From contig JXTB01000146.1 of the NCBI GenBank assembly GCA_002914805.1, positions 779,832-843,831 of the forward strand: DNA of 64,000 bases, read 5' to 3'. Of the stretch, positions 34,478 through 45,128 are shown piece by piece (the stretch's first letter is position 1; every line of letters starts with the position of its first letter). Source of the stretch: Parasponia andersonii (taxonomy: Eukaryota > Streptophyta > Magnoliopsida > Rosales > Cannabaceae). The notes under the pieces are model-generated. The model saw only the letters and a list, made by a program, of their open reading frames with translations. It made no database searches and was not told the origin of the DNA. The position numbers were made by a program, and so were the translations under genes.

Positions 34478-35276
34478 GGGAAATTTTAGTGTAAGAGCGA
34501 ATTTTTCCTCCTACTTGTAGGAGCATTTTCTAGGCCCTTGGATTAAATCAAGTGGTATAAAATAACTTTGTTAGAATATGCCTACCCACACACACACAAC
34601 TTTTAATTTCTCCAGATCTCTCTTCTCTGCTTGTTTGCTATTTCTTGCTGCTACTTTTCCCTTCCATTTTTAGATTTAAGGACCCAAAATGCAAAACCAT
34701 TTTCACTTTCATTCCCTCATTTGCCCTCGTGTCATCCACCATTGGGAGCCCGGTTCTATCCCAATCGACCTGAAAGAGGCGATTCGTTTTAGGATAAACA
34801 AATGAGTTGGCAAGATTCTCTTCAGGCTCCTTAAGTAGTCTCTATAGGAAATGAAATCCATGGCCCCGTGGAAGAGGAGCCAATAGGCGGACTCCTTAAC
34901 GGGTCGATCCGTGAAATCAAACCTTTTCACAAGCTCTGTCGAAGTTTTGATGGGCTCGAAATGGCAAAATAGGTCAACTCGATTGAGAATGTCCTTAAAG
35001 GTCAGTCTGAACCTATCGGAGAGCTTGGCAAGGAGTCTGTAGGTCAAAGACTCGTTACCGAAAGAGAAAACCAAGCCCAAGGACACTAGAAGGTCTAGGA
35101 ATGGCAGTTCGGGCGTGACCGCCATGGTTACCAACTTGGCATTTGGATAAAGAAAAAATTGTACGTGGGTAGGCATATTTTAACAAAATTATTTTAGACC
35201 ATATAATTTAATCTAGTGGCCTGGAAAATGCTCCTACAAGTAAGAGGAAAATATTATTCCTACGCAAGAATTTCCT
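34478..35276. mobile_element. Mutator-like element with about 90-bp TIRs (799 bp)
   Basis: The left end GGGAAATTTTAGTGTAAGAG... and the complement of the right end AGGAAATTCTTGCGTAGGAA... align for about 90-100 bp. Shared blocks include CTTACTTGTAGGAGCATTTT, AGATTAAAT, TAAAATAA, TTTTGTTA and AATATGCCTACCCA. The nine bases outside each end, AACGAATAT (left) and AACAAGTAT (right), match at 7 of 9, as a worn 9-bp target duplication would. Long TIRs plus a 9-bp duplication are typical of Mutator-like elements. The interior does not encode a transposase but carries an open frame of different origin, so it is a candidate Pack-MULE. Confidence 0.8.
34709..35176 (-). CDS. 155-residue ORF inside the Mutator-like element, function unknown
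   Basis: The frame begins MPTHVQFFLYPN at 35176 with its Met codon inside the right TIR, and stays open for 155 codons across nearly the whole interior. It includes LPFLDLLVSLGLVFSFGNES, SDRFRLTFKDILNRVDLFCH and HLFILKRIASFRSIGIEPGS. No stop interrupts it and it uses G/C more than the flanks. I do not recognise the family. Ala, Leu, Phe and Arg are frequent and I see no signal peptide or obvious domain. The likely reading is a fragment of a host gene captured between TIRs, with the TIR supplying the promoter side. It may be expressed or may be a fossil, and antisense capture cannot be excluded. Confidence 0.45.
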   Translation of the reverse strand: MPTHVQFFLYPNAKLVTMAVTPELPFLDLLVSLGLVFSFGNESLTYRLLAKLSDRFRLTFKDILNRVDLFCHFEPIKTSTELVKRFDFTDRPVKESAYWLLFHGAMDFISYRDYLRSLKRILPTHLFILKRIASFRSIGIEPGSQWWMTRGQMRE

Positions 35277-35285
35277 AACAAGTAT

Positions 35286-36864
35286 TCAAAGATATACCTT
35301 CCTTCCCAACGTAGTCCTATCTACCAATCATCGTCTTTTTCAAATAAAATAAAATTTAAAAAACCAAATAACAAATATTAAAAGATATATCTCCTTCCAC
35401 AACAAAACCCACCTGTTTTTCAATCCTTTTGCAAAACTTCAGATCAGACTTTTTCTAATTCCAAAGCCCCGTAATAGCACGTCACCACAAGACTACTACC
35501 GAAATCAATGTAGGACGCTAAGCTCAGTCCCTTGATAATATATGTCGCTCTTGGGGTGGTGCGGTTATTCATCTACAAATCCGTCGAAGTGACCCCGCAG
35601 GCACGGTAATTCCTCATGAAAGTCCCCTTCGTGTTTCTAAATCCATTGCAAGGCATTGGGCATTTCTAGGGCTGGAGATGTCGATAGTCATGACAAGGGG
35701 TTTTTTTTTTTTTTTTTTTTCTTAAAGGGACTCTTTCAAAATAATATTAATAAAAATTAAAAAGCTTCAATTACAATTACAGTATAAATACAGGGAATTA
35801 TAATTTCAAAATAACAAGAATTGTGGGCTTTATAATTCTCTCATAGACGAAAATAACAACTCAGAGAAGAAAATAACAAGGACCATCAGCAAATATTTTA
35901 TTTTCATATACTGATTAATTGTATTTTTGGTAGGTAAACACTCTGATTATACCAAAAGAGATCCATGTCCGCTGAAAAGAAAAATCAACATATCTGCATT
36001 ACAGATCCAAATCAAAGAAAAAATTCTTAGATTTAAAATCTAGTAAACAAAATTTAAAACTGACACAAATTAAAAATCAAGTGGTACAAAACCTATACAA
36101 AAGTAGTAACCATATCTAAATCTAGACTTATTATAAAATTAAAAAAATAAAAGAAAAACTCTACATTCCCAAAAGAGATAGGAGGATATGGGAAAAGGAA
36201 GAAAGACCATATAAAAGAGATCAAAGCACTCTCTCTTCACCCTCTTGTGAAAGCAACGACAAGAGTTTAAAATAGATGCTATGATTTTTTGAGAGAGAAA
36301 AAAAGTTTTGTCATGACATGGGTTTCAAAGAAATAAAGGTATGGTTTTAGAAGGAGTTAATATTACTTGCAGATCCTTTGACTTTTTCTTTTTCTTTTTC
36401 CCCTGATTGTAGATCTTGACTATAGACTTTTTCTTTTTCTTTTTCCCCTGATTGTGGATCTTGACTTTAGATTGAAAGTATATGGCTGCTAATTGGATGC
36501 TATTGTATTACTCACTCAATTTGAACTAAAACAAGTCGGCATTTTGGGATCAAATTGTTGTTTTTTTTGGCCAATTATTTGGATAAAAACTCAAAGTCGT
36601 TAATGGTTTGGTACTTAAGGAACATTGTGAGTTCTTAAAATGTGATCCTTCTGTTTTTTTGAGGTTTATTAACCCATTATTATGGCGTTTTGGAGACGGA
36701 AGAAAAAGCTTGTTCTGAAAATATGTTTGAAGAGAGATGAGAAAAGAGAAGACAATGGGTTCTCTTGGAGAAGAAGAGATTAATCTTTTAAAACCTTTTT
36801 GTTAGTTTTTATTAATCAATTAATTTTACTTTACAAATTTTGAATTTTGATATATACATATATA
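35286..36864. other. Spacer with a GC-richer patch and a 45-bp duplication
   Basis: A patch at about 35470-35700 has a raised G+C content and no open frame I can name; it ends in a T run of about 22. A tandem duplication of 45 bp lies at 36380-36469, both copies containing 'ctttttccccctgattg' type sequence followed by 'gatcttgac'. The rest is AT-rich without a supported gene. Confidence 0.45.
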
Positions 36865-37102
36865 GGTTGCTAATCCAATAGGTTTTTTTTTTAACCTATG
36901 TGTAGGTATTTTTTTTTTAGCCGTTGGATCACTATCTAATAGTAATCTAATGGCTATAATGAAGTGCATGAAAAGACGTGCATCATTAATGTTCTTTCTC
37001 TCTCTTACTTTTTACAATAAAAAAATGTGCATGCTAAATTTTCATTGGCCAAACTGATACCTATGCATAGGTAAAAAAAAAATACTTACTGGATTGGTGC
37101 CC
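36865..37102. mobile_element. MITE copy 2 (GGGCACCAATCCAGTAGG family)
   Basis: The ends are GGTTGCTAATCCAATAGG (left) and the complement of GGGCACCAATCCAGTAAG (right), both flanked by TA repeats. The interior matches copy 1 (1810-1998): 'gttggatcactatctaatag', 'catgaaaagacgtgcatcat', 'acctatgcataggta'. It is the fullest copy in the window, about 238 bp, and non-coding. Confidence 0.7.
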
Positions 37103-37130
<28 letters not shown>

Positions 37131-37135
<5 letters not shown>

Positions 37136-37492
37136 ACGGAGGTTTTGTCAACAATGAATTTAGGAAATTGCAAGATGTAGCTTATGTGTGAAAAGTGTTG
37201 ATCAAATCAAAACAAATAAAAAGACAAGAATTTTATAAGAGTTTCATTAAGTCTCAAGATCAGAGAATCCAGAGAGAGAGATATAGAGTGTAGCCAAAAA
37301 GTCCCTAATAGCAACACTGAGTTCCCTTTATATAGGTGAGGATGGCTCAATATTTCCCAATTGTGAAAATAAGTAAGTGTATAATCAGAAAGTACAATTC
37401 GAGTAACGATATAATTGGGTAATAACTTGAATGGAACGATTGATCGATCTCTATTCAGAAGCTTGTTTCCCTTTCTTTGTAGATTACTCGCT
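37131..37492 (-). repeat. Element B 3' LTR, truncated
   Basis: Aligned with the 5' copy, this LTR lacks about 75 bp around the 'gtggttcaacaccaaaaaag' segment and lacks the last part beyond 'gatgaagctcgat'. On the minus strand the pol frame reads straight into it, ending 9 codons inside. Confidence 0.8.
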
Positions 37493-40400
37493 TGATGAAG
37501 CTCGATCTATAGCAGGTTTTTCGATTACTTCTATGAGAAGATTGACATCATATGTGAATTCTGCAATAAAATCTACGAGAGCTTCATCTTTTATCGTAGT
37601 GCAAGGTTGAAAATTAATGTCAAATTGACTCAACTCAACGGCCCACTTAAGTAGTCGTCCCGAAGCCTTAAGTTTTTGCAGAACCTGCTTGAATGGAAAA
37701 TTCATGAAAACTTTGATGGAGTGTGCATGAAAATAAGGTTGAAGCTTCCTGGATGCGACGATGAGTGCTAATGCCAACTTTTCCATCTCTGGATATCTCG
37801 TTTCAGCATCAAGTAATCTTTTACTTACGTAATATACAGGTTGTTGTACTTTTTCTTCTTCTCGAATTAACGCAGCACTTGTCGCATACTTAGAAACAGC
37901 GAGATACAAGTATAACTCTTCCCCCAGGTTTGGCTTTGACAAAAGTGGAGAAGAACCCAAGTGTGTTTTTAATTCTTAAAACGCCTACTCGCATTCTTCT
38001 CTCCACTTGAACCTCCTCGAACCCTTCAATACTTCGAAGAATAGTTAGCATTTATCGGTTGACCTAGATACAAATCAACTTAGTGCAGCCACTCTTCCCG
38101 CCAGGCTCTGCATATCTTTGGGTTTGCGAGGGGACTGCATATCAATTAGTGCTTGTATTTTCTAAGGGTTAGCTTCTATGCCTCGCTGATTGACCATGAA
38201 CCTCAGGAATTTTCCGGATCCTACTCCGAATGCGCACTTCTGGGGGTTCAGCTTCATCTGATATTTTCGAAGAATTTTAAACATCTCATCAATGTGCTCG
38301 ACGTGATCTTCAGCTTTCTTCGATTTAACTAACATGTCATCAACATATACTTCCATTGTCTAGCCAATTTGTTTCGCAAACATCATATTGACAAGACGGT
38401 GATAAATTGCTCCTGCATTGATGAGTCCAAAGGGTATTTTCTTGGAACAGTACAATCTTTGATCAGTGATGAACGAGGTATGCTCTTCATCTAGCTCGTA
38501 CATAGGGATTTGATTGTATCCAGAATAGGCGTCCATAAAGCTTAAGAGTTCATGCCCCGACGTTGCATCTACAAGCTAGTCGATTCTTGGAAGGGGAAAA
38601 TTGTCCTTTGGATATGCTTTGCTGAGGTCGGTAAAATTGATGCAAGTTCTCCACTTCCCGTTGGGTTTATTTACCAAAACTGGGTTTGCAAGCCAGTTCG
38701 GGTTAAAAGATTCCCTGATGAATCCGATTTCGAGCAGCTTCTCTACCTCTTTTTTTAGTCCGACATAGCGTTCTGGATTCATGACTCTTCTTTTTTGTCG
38801 TATAGGCTTCTTTATTGTATATTTAGATGATGACACATGATATTCGGATCGATCCCCACCATATTCGAATGTCGCCATGTGAAGATATCTAAGTTTGATT
38901 TCAAAAAAGCAACCAATGAAGCTCACATGGGTTCTTGAAGCTTCGCTCCGATTTTTACAACCTTTGAAGACTTGTCAATTAACAAATCTTCTAAGTCTTC
39001 TATAGGTCCAATCTTGACCTCTCCATCGATTTCTCGAGGATCGAGGTCTTTGATTGACATTTCGCTTGACGCTTCACCTGATGCTTCTCTTAACGCTTTA
39101 CCTTATAGCTGGACCATCATTGTACGAGGTGTCATATCTTTTACTGTGAGCTTTAAGGAATTATTATAACAAGTCCACGCATCATATTAGTTGCCTCGTA
39201 CTTCGCCTACTTCATGTTGGGTCGGGAATTTTATAGCGAGGTGGTAGATTGAAGTAACTGCTCAAAGTTCCCTCAATGTTGGTCTTCCTAGTACAACATT
39301 GAATGCAAAGAGACAATTCACAACTAAGAATTGGGTCATTACCATTGAAACTCTAGGATAAGTTCCAATATTGACCATCAACTTAATCATGCCCCTAGGC
39401 ATTATGCTGTTACAAGTAAATCTATAGAGTGGAGTGATAGTGGGCTTTAGGTTACTTTCACTTAATCTCATCTTTTTGAAGGCGTCATAGTACAGGATGT
39501 CAACAATACTTCTATTATCGACTAATACTTGCCATAGTTACGTGCTTCCACAGTTGATCTTTATGACCAACGCTCCCTCGTATCTTGTTCCGTGAATATA
39601 ATATCCATATCTGGTACCCATTGAAGCTTTCGTGGTCGTTACTCAAGGTACATGACATTAGTCAACGGCTGCTGTCGAGCTTCTCGTGCATACCTATCTT
39701 ACGCTCTCTTCAAATCTCCACCAACATGCGGTCCTCCAAAAATAGTTCGCACTTCGCGCTGAATTTCTGGAGGTCGCTGTCGGTTTTCTTTTCGCCTTTC
39801 ATTGTTCTATCTATTGTACTGCCGTAGTTGCCTTCTTTAATTAATCTTTCGATTTCATCCTTCAAAGCGTAGTAGTTATTAGTATCGTATCCAATGTCAT
39901 TGTGATACTGGCAAAACTTGTTGGGATCACACCTCGCTCTATCCTGTTTTATAGGTTCCGGTTGATGATATCGCTCCTACTGGTTTATGACCGCATAGAT
40001 ATGATCTATGGGTGCGCTCAATTCAGTATAGTTGTTGAATCTCATAAGAGCTCTTGGAATCTCCTGCTTTTTCTATTTGGGCTGCTCCTCAGTCGATTGT
40101 TCATTAGTTCTTTTATTTGACTTCTTGTTATTATTGTTGTTGGTCGTGGTCACATCTTTTGTAGCATCTTTTCTTCCTCCTTTCGTCTTATAAAGATTCT
40201 CGTGTGAAGATTTCAACCTCAGATGCCGACCAACTCTTCGATAGAAGTCTTTAAGGGTTCTGCATTCTCGCTCAAGTAACTCTTTCCAGAGTCTAATATC
40301 GGGTCGTACCCCGGCCATCATTAGAGTTAAAACTCCTCCTTCAGGTAGGTTGTTGACCTTTGCCAACTCTAAAGTAAAGCAGTTGAGGTAAGATCGTAGA

Positions 40401-41556
40401 GTTTTCTCTGGACCTTGCCAAATAACAGACTGACTGACAAGTGGAACAGTAAAATTCTTCGCGGCCTGGAATTGCCTCAAGAACATAGTCTAAAGTTGTT
40501 GCCAAGACGAGATTGATCTAGACTTAAGTTCTCGAAACCACTTCTTTACTACCCCTGTGAGAGTTACAGCAAAACATCTGCAACGTGCGAGATCATCGAT
40601 TCGATGGAGTTCCATCAGGTCACTGAAATGATCCATATGATCCTATGGATCAATTTTCCTATCAAAAGTATTTATAGTGGGAAGTTTTAATCCAGCAGGT
40701 AAGGCAGCAACTCGAACTTCCTTGCTGAATGGTGATTGACAATACCCATCAGCGAGCTCATCGTCCCAGCCAGCAAGTGCATCTAATGCGATCCTTAAAT
40801 TATGAACATCGACATTCGTAGGGAGAGCATTATCTCTTATTGGTAGTAAGGGTGGCCTTTGTTCGTTATCACGATATAAGGCAGGTTGGTTAGGCTAGGT
40901 CTGCTGCGACCTTTGTGAGAATTCAAATATAATAGTGCGATGGGATCGACTTTAGTCATTATAATACGATGTGGATCGCTCATAACTACGTCGCTGTTTT
41001 GGTGTTGTCTCAGGTCTGTAAGATTCTGTCTCGATTCCCTACTAATCCTTTCAAAGATGCTCCTCGATTGACATTTTTGCTCGTTGTTTAGATAATCACG
41101 ATTGACGGTTACTCTCCAAGAAGGTTATCTACGATCATGATCAGTGCTCGAACTCTCAGTACCAGATTCCAGAGGCAAGTCAGTGACCTTGCTTTTTTCT
41201 TTATAGGTGCAATCTCCTTAACGCTCCTACTGGGCTTTGTGTTGGTCGCAGTTCCCTGTCTCTAGGATTTGAATTCCTCTCTGAGGTAGTTGAGCAGGAC
41301 GTTCTCTGGGACGTTCGTACTATGGTGGAGTCACCATCTGTCCCTCAGCAAGTCATCGTAGAGAATCATTAATCTGATTAGTGATTTGTTGAAGGTTCAC
41401 CAGTGCCTCCTCCATGCGATCCTGTCTCTGGACAATATTTTCTAGTGCAGTCACGGTAAGTTGATCCTGAGCAAGAACTACTAATGTAGCAGCAGTACTT
41501 TGGGGTTGGTTTTGGCTAATTCCGGCATTTCTAATAGTATTTTTGGTATTTGCCAT
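37493..41556 (-). pseudogene. Element B gag-pol remnant
   Basis: The frame starts MANTKNTIRNAGISQNQPQS at 41556. Recognisable pieces are the gag capsid region (40073-40486 and the stretch to 40810), a protease-region piece at 39262-39471 (LVVNCLFAFNVVLGRPTLREL), reverse transcriptase at 38576-38926 (NFTDLS.AYPKDNFPLPRID type motif) and 38162-38356 (MEVYVDDMLVKSK), and RNase H at 37484-37960 (YLAVSKYATSAALIREEEKV). The last frame runs past EALVDFIAEFT into LTR sequence. More than twenty stops and several frameshifts are present. The protein family builds the particle and copies the element; with no integrase this copy could at most be mobilised in trans, and its frames are dead. Confidence 0.88.
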
Positions 41557-41596
41557 TGTTGAAGAAGCGAAATTGACAAACTATTTGTTAGAATAG

Positions 41597-41613
41597 CCCT
41601 CTTTCTTGCGCCA
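41597..41613 (-). promoter_or_regulatory. Primer-binding site of element B
   Basis: Minus strand TGGCGCAAGAAAGAGGG, two bases after the LTR end, matching that of element D. Confidence 0.75.
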
Positions 41614-41615
41614 AT

Positions 41616-42204
41616 TGTTGACGGAGGTTTTATCAACAATGAATTTAGGAAATTACAAGATGTGGCTTGTGTGTGAAAATGGTTGATCAAATTATAGCAA
41701 ATAAAAAGACAAGAATTTTATAGTGGTTCAACACCAAAAAAGATGAGCTTACATCCACTGTTCTTTACTATTTTCTAAGGTATTACAAGAGTTTTGTTAA
41801 GTTTCAAGATCAGAGAATCCTGAGAGAGAGATACAGAGTGTAGCCAAAAAGTCCCTAATAGCAACACTGAGTTCCCCTTATATAGGTGAGGGTGGCTCAA
41901 TGTTTCCAAATTATGAAAACGGGTAAGTGTGTAATCAAAAAGTACAATTGAGTAACAATATAATTGGGTAATAACTTGAATGGAATGATTGGTCGATCTC
42001 CATTCAGAAACTTGTTTCCCTTTCTTTGTAGATTACCCACTTGATGAAGCTTGATTTAATTTCCTTTTCATACTGGTCGTACTTAATTCATTCGGATGAG
42101 GTCATACTTTGATTAGAAAAATTCTCATGCGACCTGACGCGTCGAACTTGGTCGCTAACTTTCCCTTTTCGGTATTAACCAACATATAGGTTTTAGACCG
42201 TACA
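41616..42204 (-). repeat. Element B 5' LTR (589 bp)
   Basis: Plus reading begins TGTTGACGGAGG and ends ...GACCGTACA. It includes a CCTTATATAGG box near 41876-41886 that would be the minus/plus TATA region, and 'catgcgacctg' near its end, shared with the element D LTR. Confidence 0.85.
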
Positions 42205-42217
42205 ATATATATATATA

Positions 42218-42235
42218 GGGCACCAATCCAGTAGG
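42218..42235. mobile_element. MITE end, copy 3 (cut by gap)
   Basis: GGGCACCAATCCAGTAGG follows a TA run and enters the N block. It is the terminal sequence of the same MITE family as 1810-1998 and 36865-37102. Confidence 0.65.
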
Positions 42236-42570
42236 NNNNNNNNNNNNNNNNNNNNNNNNNNNNNNNNNNNNNNNNNNNNNNNNNNNNNNNNNNNNNNNNN
42301 NNNNNNNNNNNNNNNNNNNNNNNNNNNNNNNNNNNNNNNNNNNNNNNNNNNNNNNNNNNNNNNNNNNNNNNNNNNNNNNNNNNNNNNNNNNNNNNNNNNN
42401 NNNNNNNNNNNNNNNNNNNNNNNNNNNNNNNNNNNNNNNNNNNNNNNNNNNNNNNNNNNNNNNNNNNNNNNNNNNNNNNNNNNNNNNNNNNNNNNNNNNN
42501 NNNNNNNNNNNNNNNNNNNNNNNNNNNNNNNNNNNNNNNNNNNNNNNNNNNNNNNNNNNNNNNNNNNNNN
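42236..42570. other. Assembly gap (335 N)
   Basis: It separates a MITE end from an LTR fragment of the element A family. Confidence 0.99.
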
Positions 42571-42708
42571 GCAGGTAGCCACCCCCGCCTCTCCGATCCT
42601 GCTTGGAGTTCAGAGATTTGTGAATTAGCAAGGGCACGTGAACAGTTGGAGGATCCAGCATCAGCAGTTCATGACACGTGGACGACTGGTGTGAAACCGC
42701 TCCACCAA
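42571..42708 (+). repeat. LTR end fragment of the element A family, opposite orientation
   Basis: The sequence from 'gcaggtagccacccccgcct' to 'gtgaaaccgctccacca' is the reverse complement of the start of the element A LTR as read on plus (26663-26800), with moderate divergence. So a second, oppositely oriented copy of that LTR (solo LTR or element end) lies at the right edge of the gap. Confidence 0.8.
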
Positions 42709-43665
42709 TATATATCTATGTTTTCAAATATATATATATATATATATATATAAACGTCGTTATACTTTGCGCACATTATTAGCGGGCAGAGACTCAGTGA
42801 GCCCAGGGCTTTAATAATGACGACTAATCTTTTGCCTGAGCACGCAACAACCAGGAGGTGAGTAATAATACGTCATGATGGTTATATAATCTTATATATA
42901 TTACCAACCGTAACCATTTATTGCTTCATTGGAATGGTCCATTTGACATGATGACTATAAGTCTATAACGAGTCATAACTATTGGCCCCAAAGTTAGTTA
43001 ACAAAATTAGAAAGAAAAGAAAAATCCTAATCACCAACTTAGGTCACCCTTCTCTTTTTCTTTAAAATTAATTCAGCCTATATCACCTTTAATAATATTT
43101 TCTTGGTCACAATAAGCAGTCTTATTTAAAACCCACACGCTTTAATAGTTTTATCTTATTCTTGAATTGTTGATAAATAAAATGTTCATTGTTTATAAAT
43201 AAAATTAGAACATTGACAACGTAACTATTGTTGCATATATTTAACCTTTTTCTTTCCCTTATTTTTTGATATCATAGTCAACCTTTTACACTTAGTTCAC
43301 TTTATTTGGCTAGTATAATCATATATATATAGAACTGGAGAATTAGCTTATATTAAGGAAAAAAATTATTTCTTCCGAAACAGACTGCTATTGTAAACTG
43401 CTATTGTAAAGATTACTTTTAAAATAACGGATTTGTTTGACCTAAAAGAAAAAATTGGAGCAGTTTTAAGTGGCACGCGTATAAATTTGCCTTAAAAATT
43501 CCGAATACAAAAAAAGTTAACAAAAACATTCAACGTACAAAGGAAGATTAATATACAAACCAGACTTTCAATTATGAGGCAGCTATTCTTAATTTCATTA
43601 CAAGTTCGGAGTTGTAAACAAAAGAGTATGAGTTTTGAAATCACCAAAAAAATTATATATTATAT
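42709..43665. other. Spacer; a possible orphan 5' exon only
   Basis: A TA run at 42727-42752 is followed by a patch with higher G+C content (42755-42870). It contains ATGACGACTAATCTTTTGCC at about 42815, open for 14 codons to a good donor (AGGAG/GTGAGT near 42857). No matching second exon is visible downstream. The rest is AT-rich. Confidence 0.3.
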
Positions 43666-44455
43666 AGGGATAATAATATTAAAATACTCTAAGTTTTAAC
43701 TTTTTTGTTAAAAAAAAATACTAACTTTTGAATGTCTACAAAATAATACCTGATTTTTAAATTTTTCTAAAATACTACCCTAATTTTTAAATTTTTGTAA
43801 AATAATACCCTTATTTTTCGATTCTACAAATTAATATCCTCACAATTAAAATTCTTACAAATTAATACCCTAATATTTGAAATTCATATAAATTTATAAC
43901 CTTAATGCCCAATTAGTTGATTTTAATAATAAAAAGAAGTTAATAGCCATCATTAACTTAATTAAAATTTATTAAACAATAATAAAATTTCTGAAAAAAT
44001 ATTTATAATTAGTTTATTTCACTTTTTATTTAAAAAATAAATAAAAAATTAGAACAAGATAAAACTTATTAAACAATAATAAAATTTCTGAAAAAATATT
44101 TATAATTAGTTTATTTCACTTTTTATTTAAAAAATAAAAATTAAAAATTAAACCAAAAGGTAAAATTAGTTAATTGTAAAAGCAAAATTGAGAAATGTTT
44201 GTCTCTTTTAATTTACTCATAGTATAAATATACAAAGAAAAAAAAACTGAGAATATCAATTTGTAGAAATGGTAAATATCAGAACACTAACTTGCAGAAT
44301 TCAAAAATAAGAATATTAATTTACAAAATTCTAAAAGTCAGAATATTATTTTACATAAATTTAAAAATGATAGTATTATTTTACAAATATTTAAAAATTA
44401 AGAATTTTTTTACTAAAAAATTAAAATTTATGGTATTTTTAAGTGATTAACCCTA
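43666..44455. mobile_element. Long foldback element (about 790 bp)
   Basis: Left AGGGATAATAATATTAAAAT and right end (complement AGGGTTAATCACTTAAAAAT) are inverted. Both arms carry arrays of degenerate 35-40-bp units with 'aaataatacc..ttttaaattttt' on the left and their complements on the right. In the centre a 97-bp direct duplication starts at 43971 and 44068 ('attaaacaataataaaattt'). There is no coding sequence. It resembles MITE/MULE-type foldbacks with repetitive arms. Confidence 0.6.
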
Positions 44456-44651
44456 TTATATATTTAGACAAATTGAAATTAATAGATCGACTAGCACAAA
44501 GAATTAGCTGAGACTGAGGAGTACAAAAAATTGATCCTGAAAAGATAAAATAAAAATAAAAAAGAAATATATATAATTAAGATACAGGGGACACTTACAT
44601 TGTTGATTTTTAATCAAAAACACGAAACGGTTTATAATCCGTTTCCAAGTT

Positions 44652-45128
44652 TCAACTGGTCTGCGCGGGTGGACCTTTAGGAACCCCTGGGAGTTCTGGA
44701 CCCTTCGGCGCTTTGATGCGTATTCCCCTACCTTGTATGCTTACTTTCTGCAAACTTACGACGTACAGGTCAATATAGATTTCAAGAAACATCATGTAAA
44801 TTAAAAATATATACATATATAATATATGAAACGAAAAAAATTAAAAAGAGATTAAAAAGGACCTGAACAGATCTCAACTTGGGTTCTTCCACATCTTCTG
44901 TTCCTGGATTTTATTTATTTATTTTAAACAAAAGAGGAAAATATAGCCAATGAATTAACTACATGTGAACAACAAGATGCAAAATATAATAATATATTTC
45001 AAAATTAATATAGTATTAATATTACCTGAGGTAGTTTTGCAACTTTTGATAGTGTCAATCAAGTGAAGAAATCCCTTCTTCAGATCGTGAGCTAGTTTTG
45101 CCATCGGGGAGGTGTATGCCTTGGTCAT
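44652..45128 (-). CDS. Small three-exon gene, 79-residue protein of unknown function
   Basis: Exon 1 is 45026-45128 (ATG at 45128, MTKAYTSPMAKLAHDLKKGF...), exon 2 is 44863-44903 (TEDVEEPKLRSVQ) and exon 3 is 44652-44747 (KVSIQGRGIRIKAPKGPELP, then GVPKGPPAQTS and TGA). Both introns (44904-45025, 122 bp; 44748-44862, 115 bp) have GT-AG ends. The three pieces join in one frame without a stop: phase 1 between exons 1 and 2, phase 0 before exon 3. The first part looks like a basic amphipathic helix with no obvious signal peptide; the last part is rich in Lys, Gly and Pro. I do not recognise the family. The gene sits between a foldback element and gypsy element C. The exons are richer in G and C than the AT-rich introns, which supports coding. 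It could be a small regulatory or peptide gene, or the shortened remnant of a larger one. Confidence 0.6.

Larger units (their letters stand above)
37131..42204 (-). mobile_element. Element B: internally deleted Ty3/gypsy element
   Basis: Its 5' LTR is at 41616-42204, followed on the minus strand by a primer site (41597-41613), gag, protease and reverse transcriptase/RNase H. Then pol joins directly, near 37493, to a shortened 3' LTR (37131-37492). Integrase, the second RNase H and the purine tract are missing. It lies in a TA tract with MITE ends on both sides, so its TA-type target duplication cannot be distinguished from the microsatellite. It belongs to the same family as element D. Confidence 0.85.
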
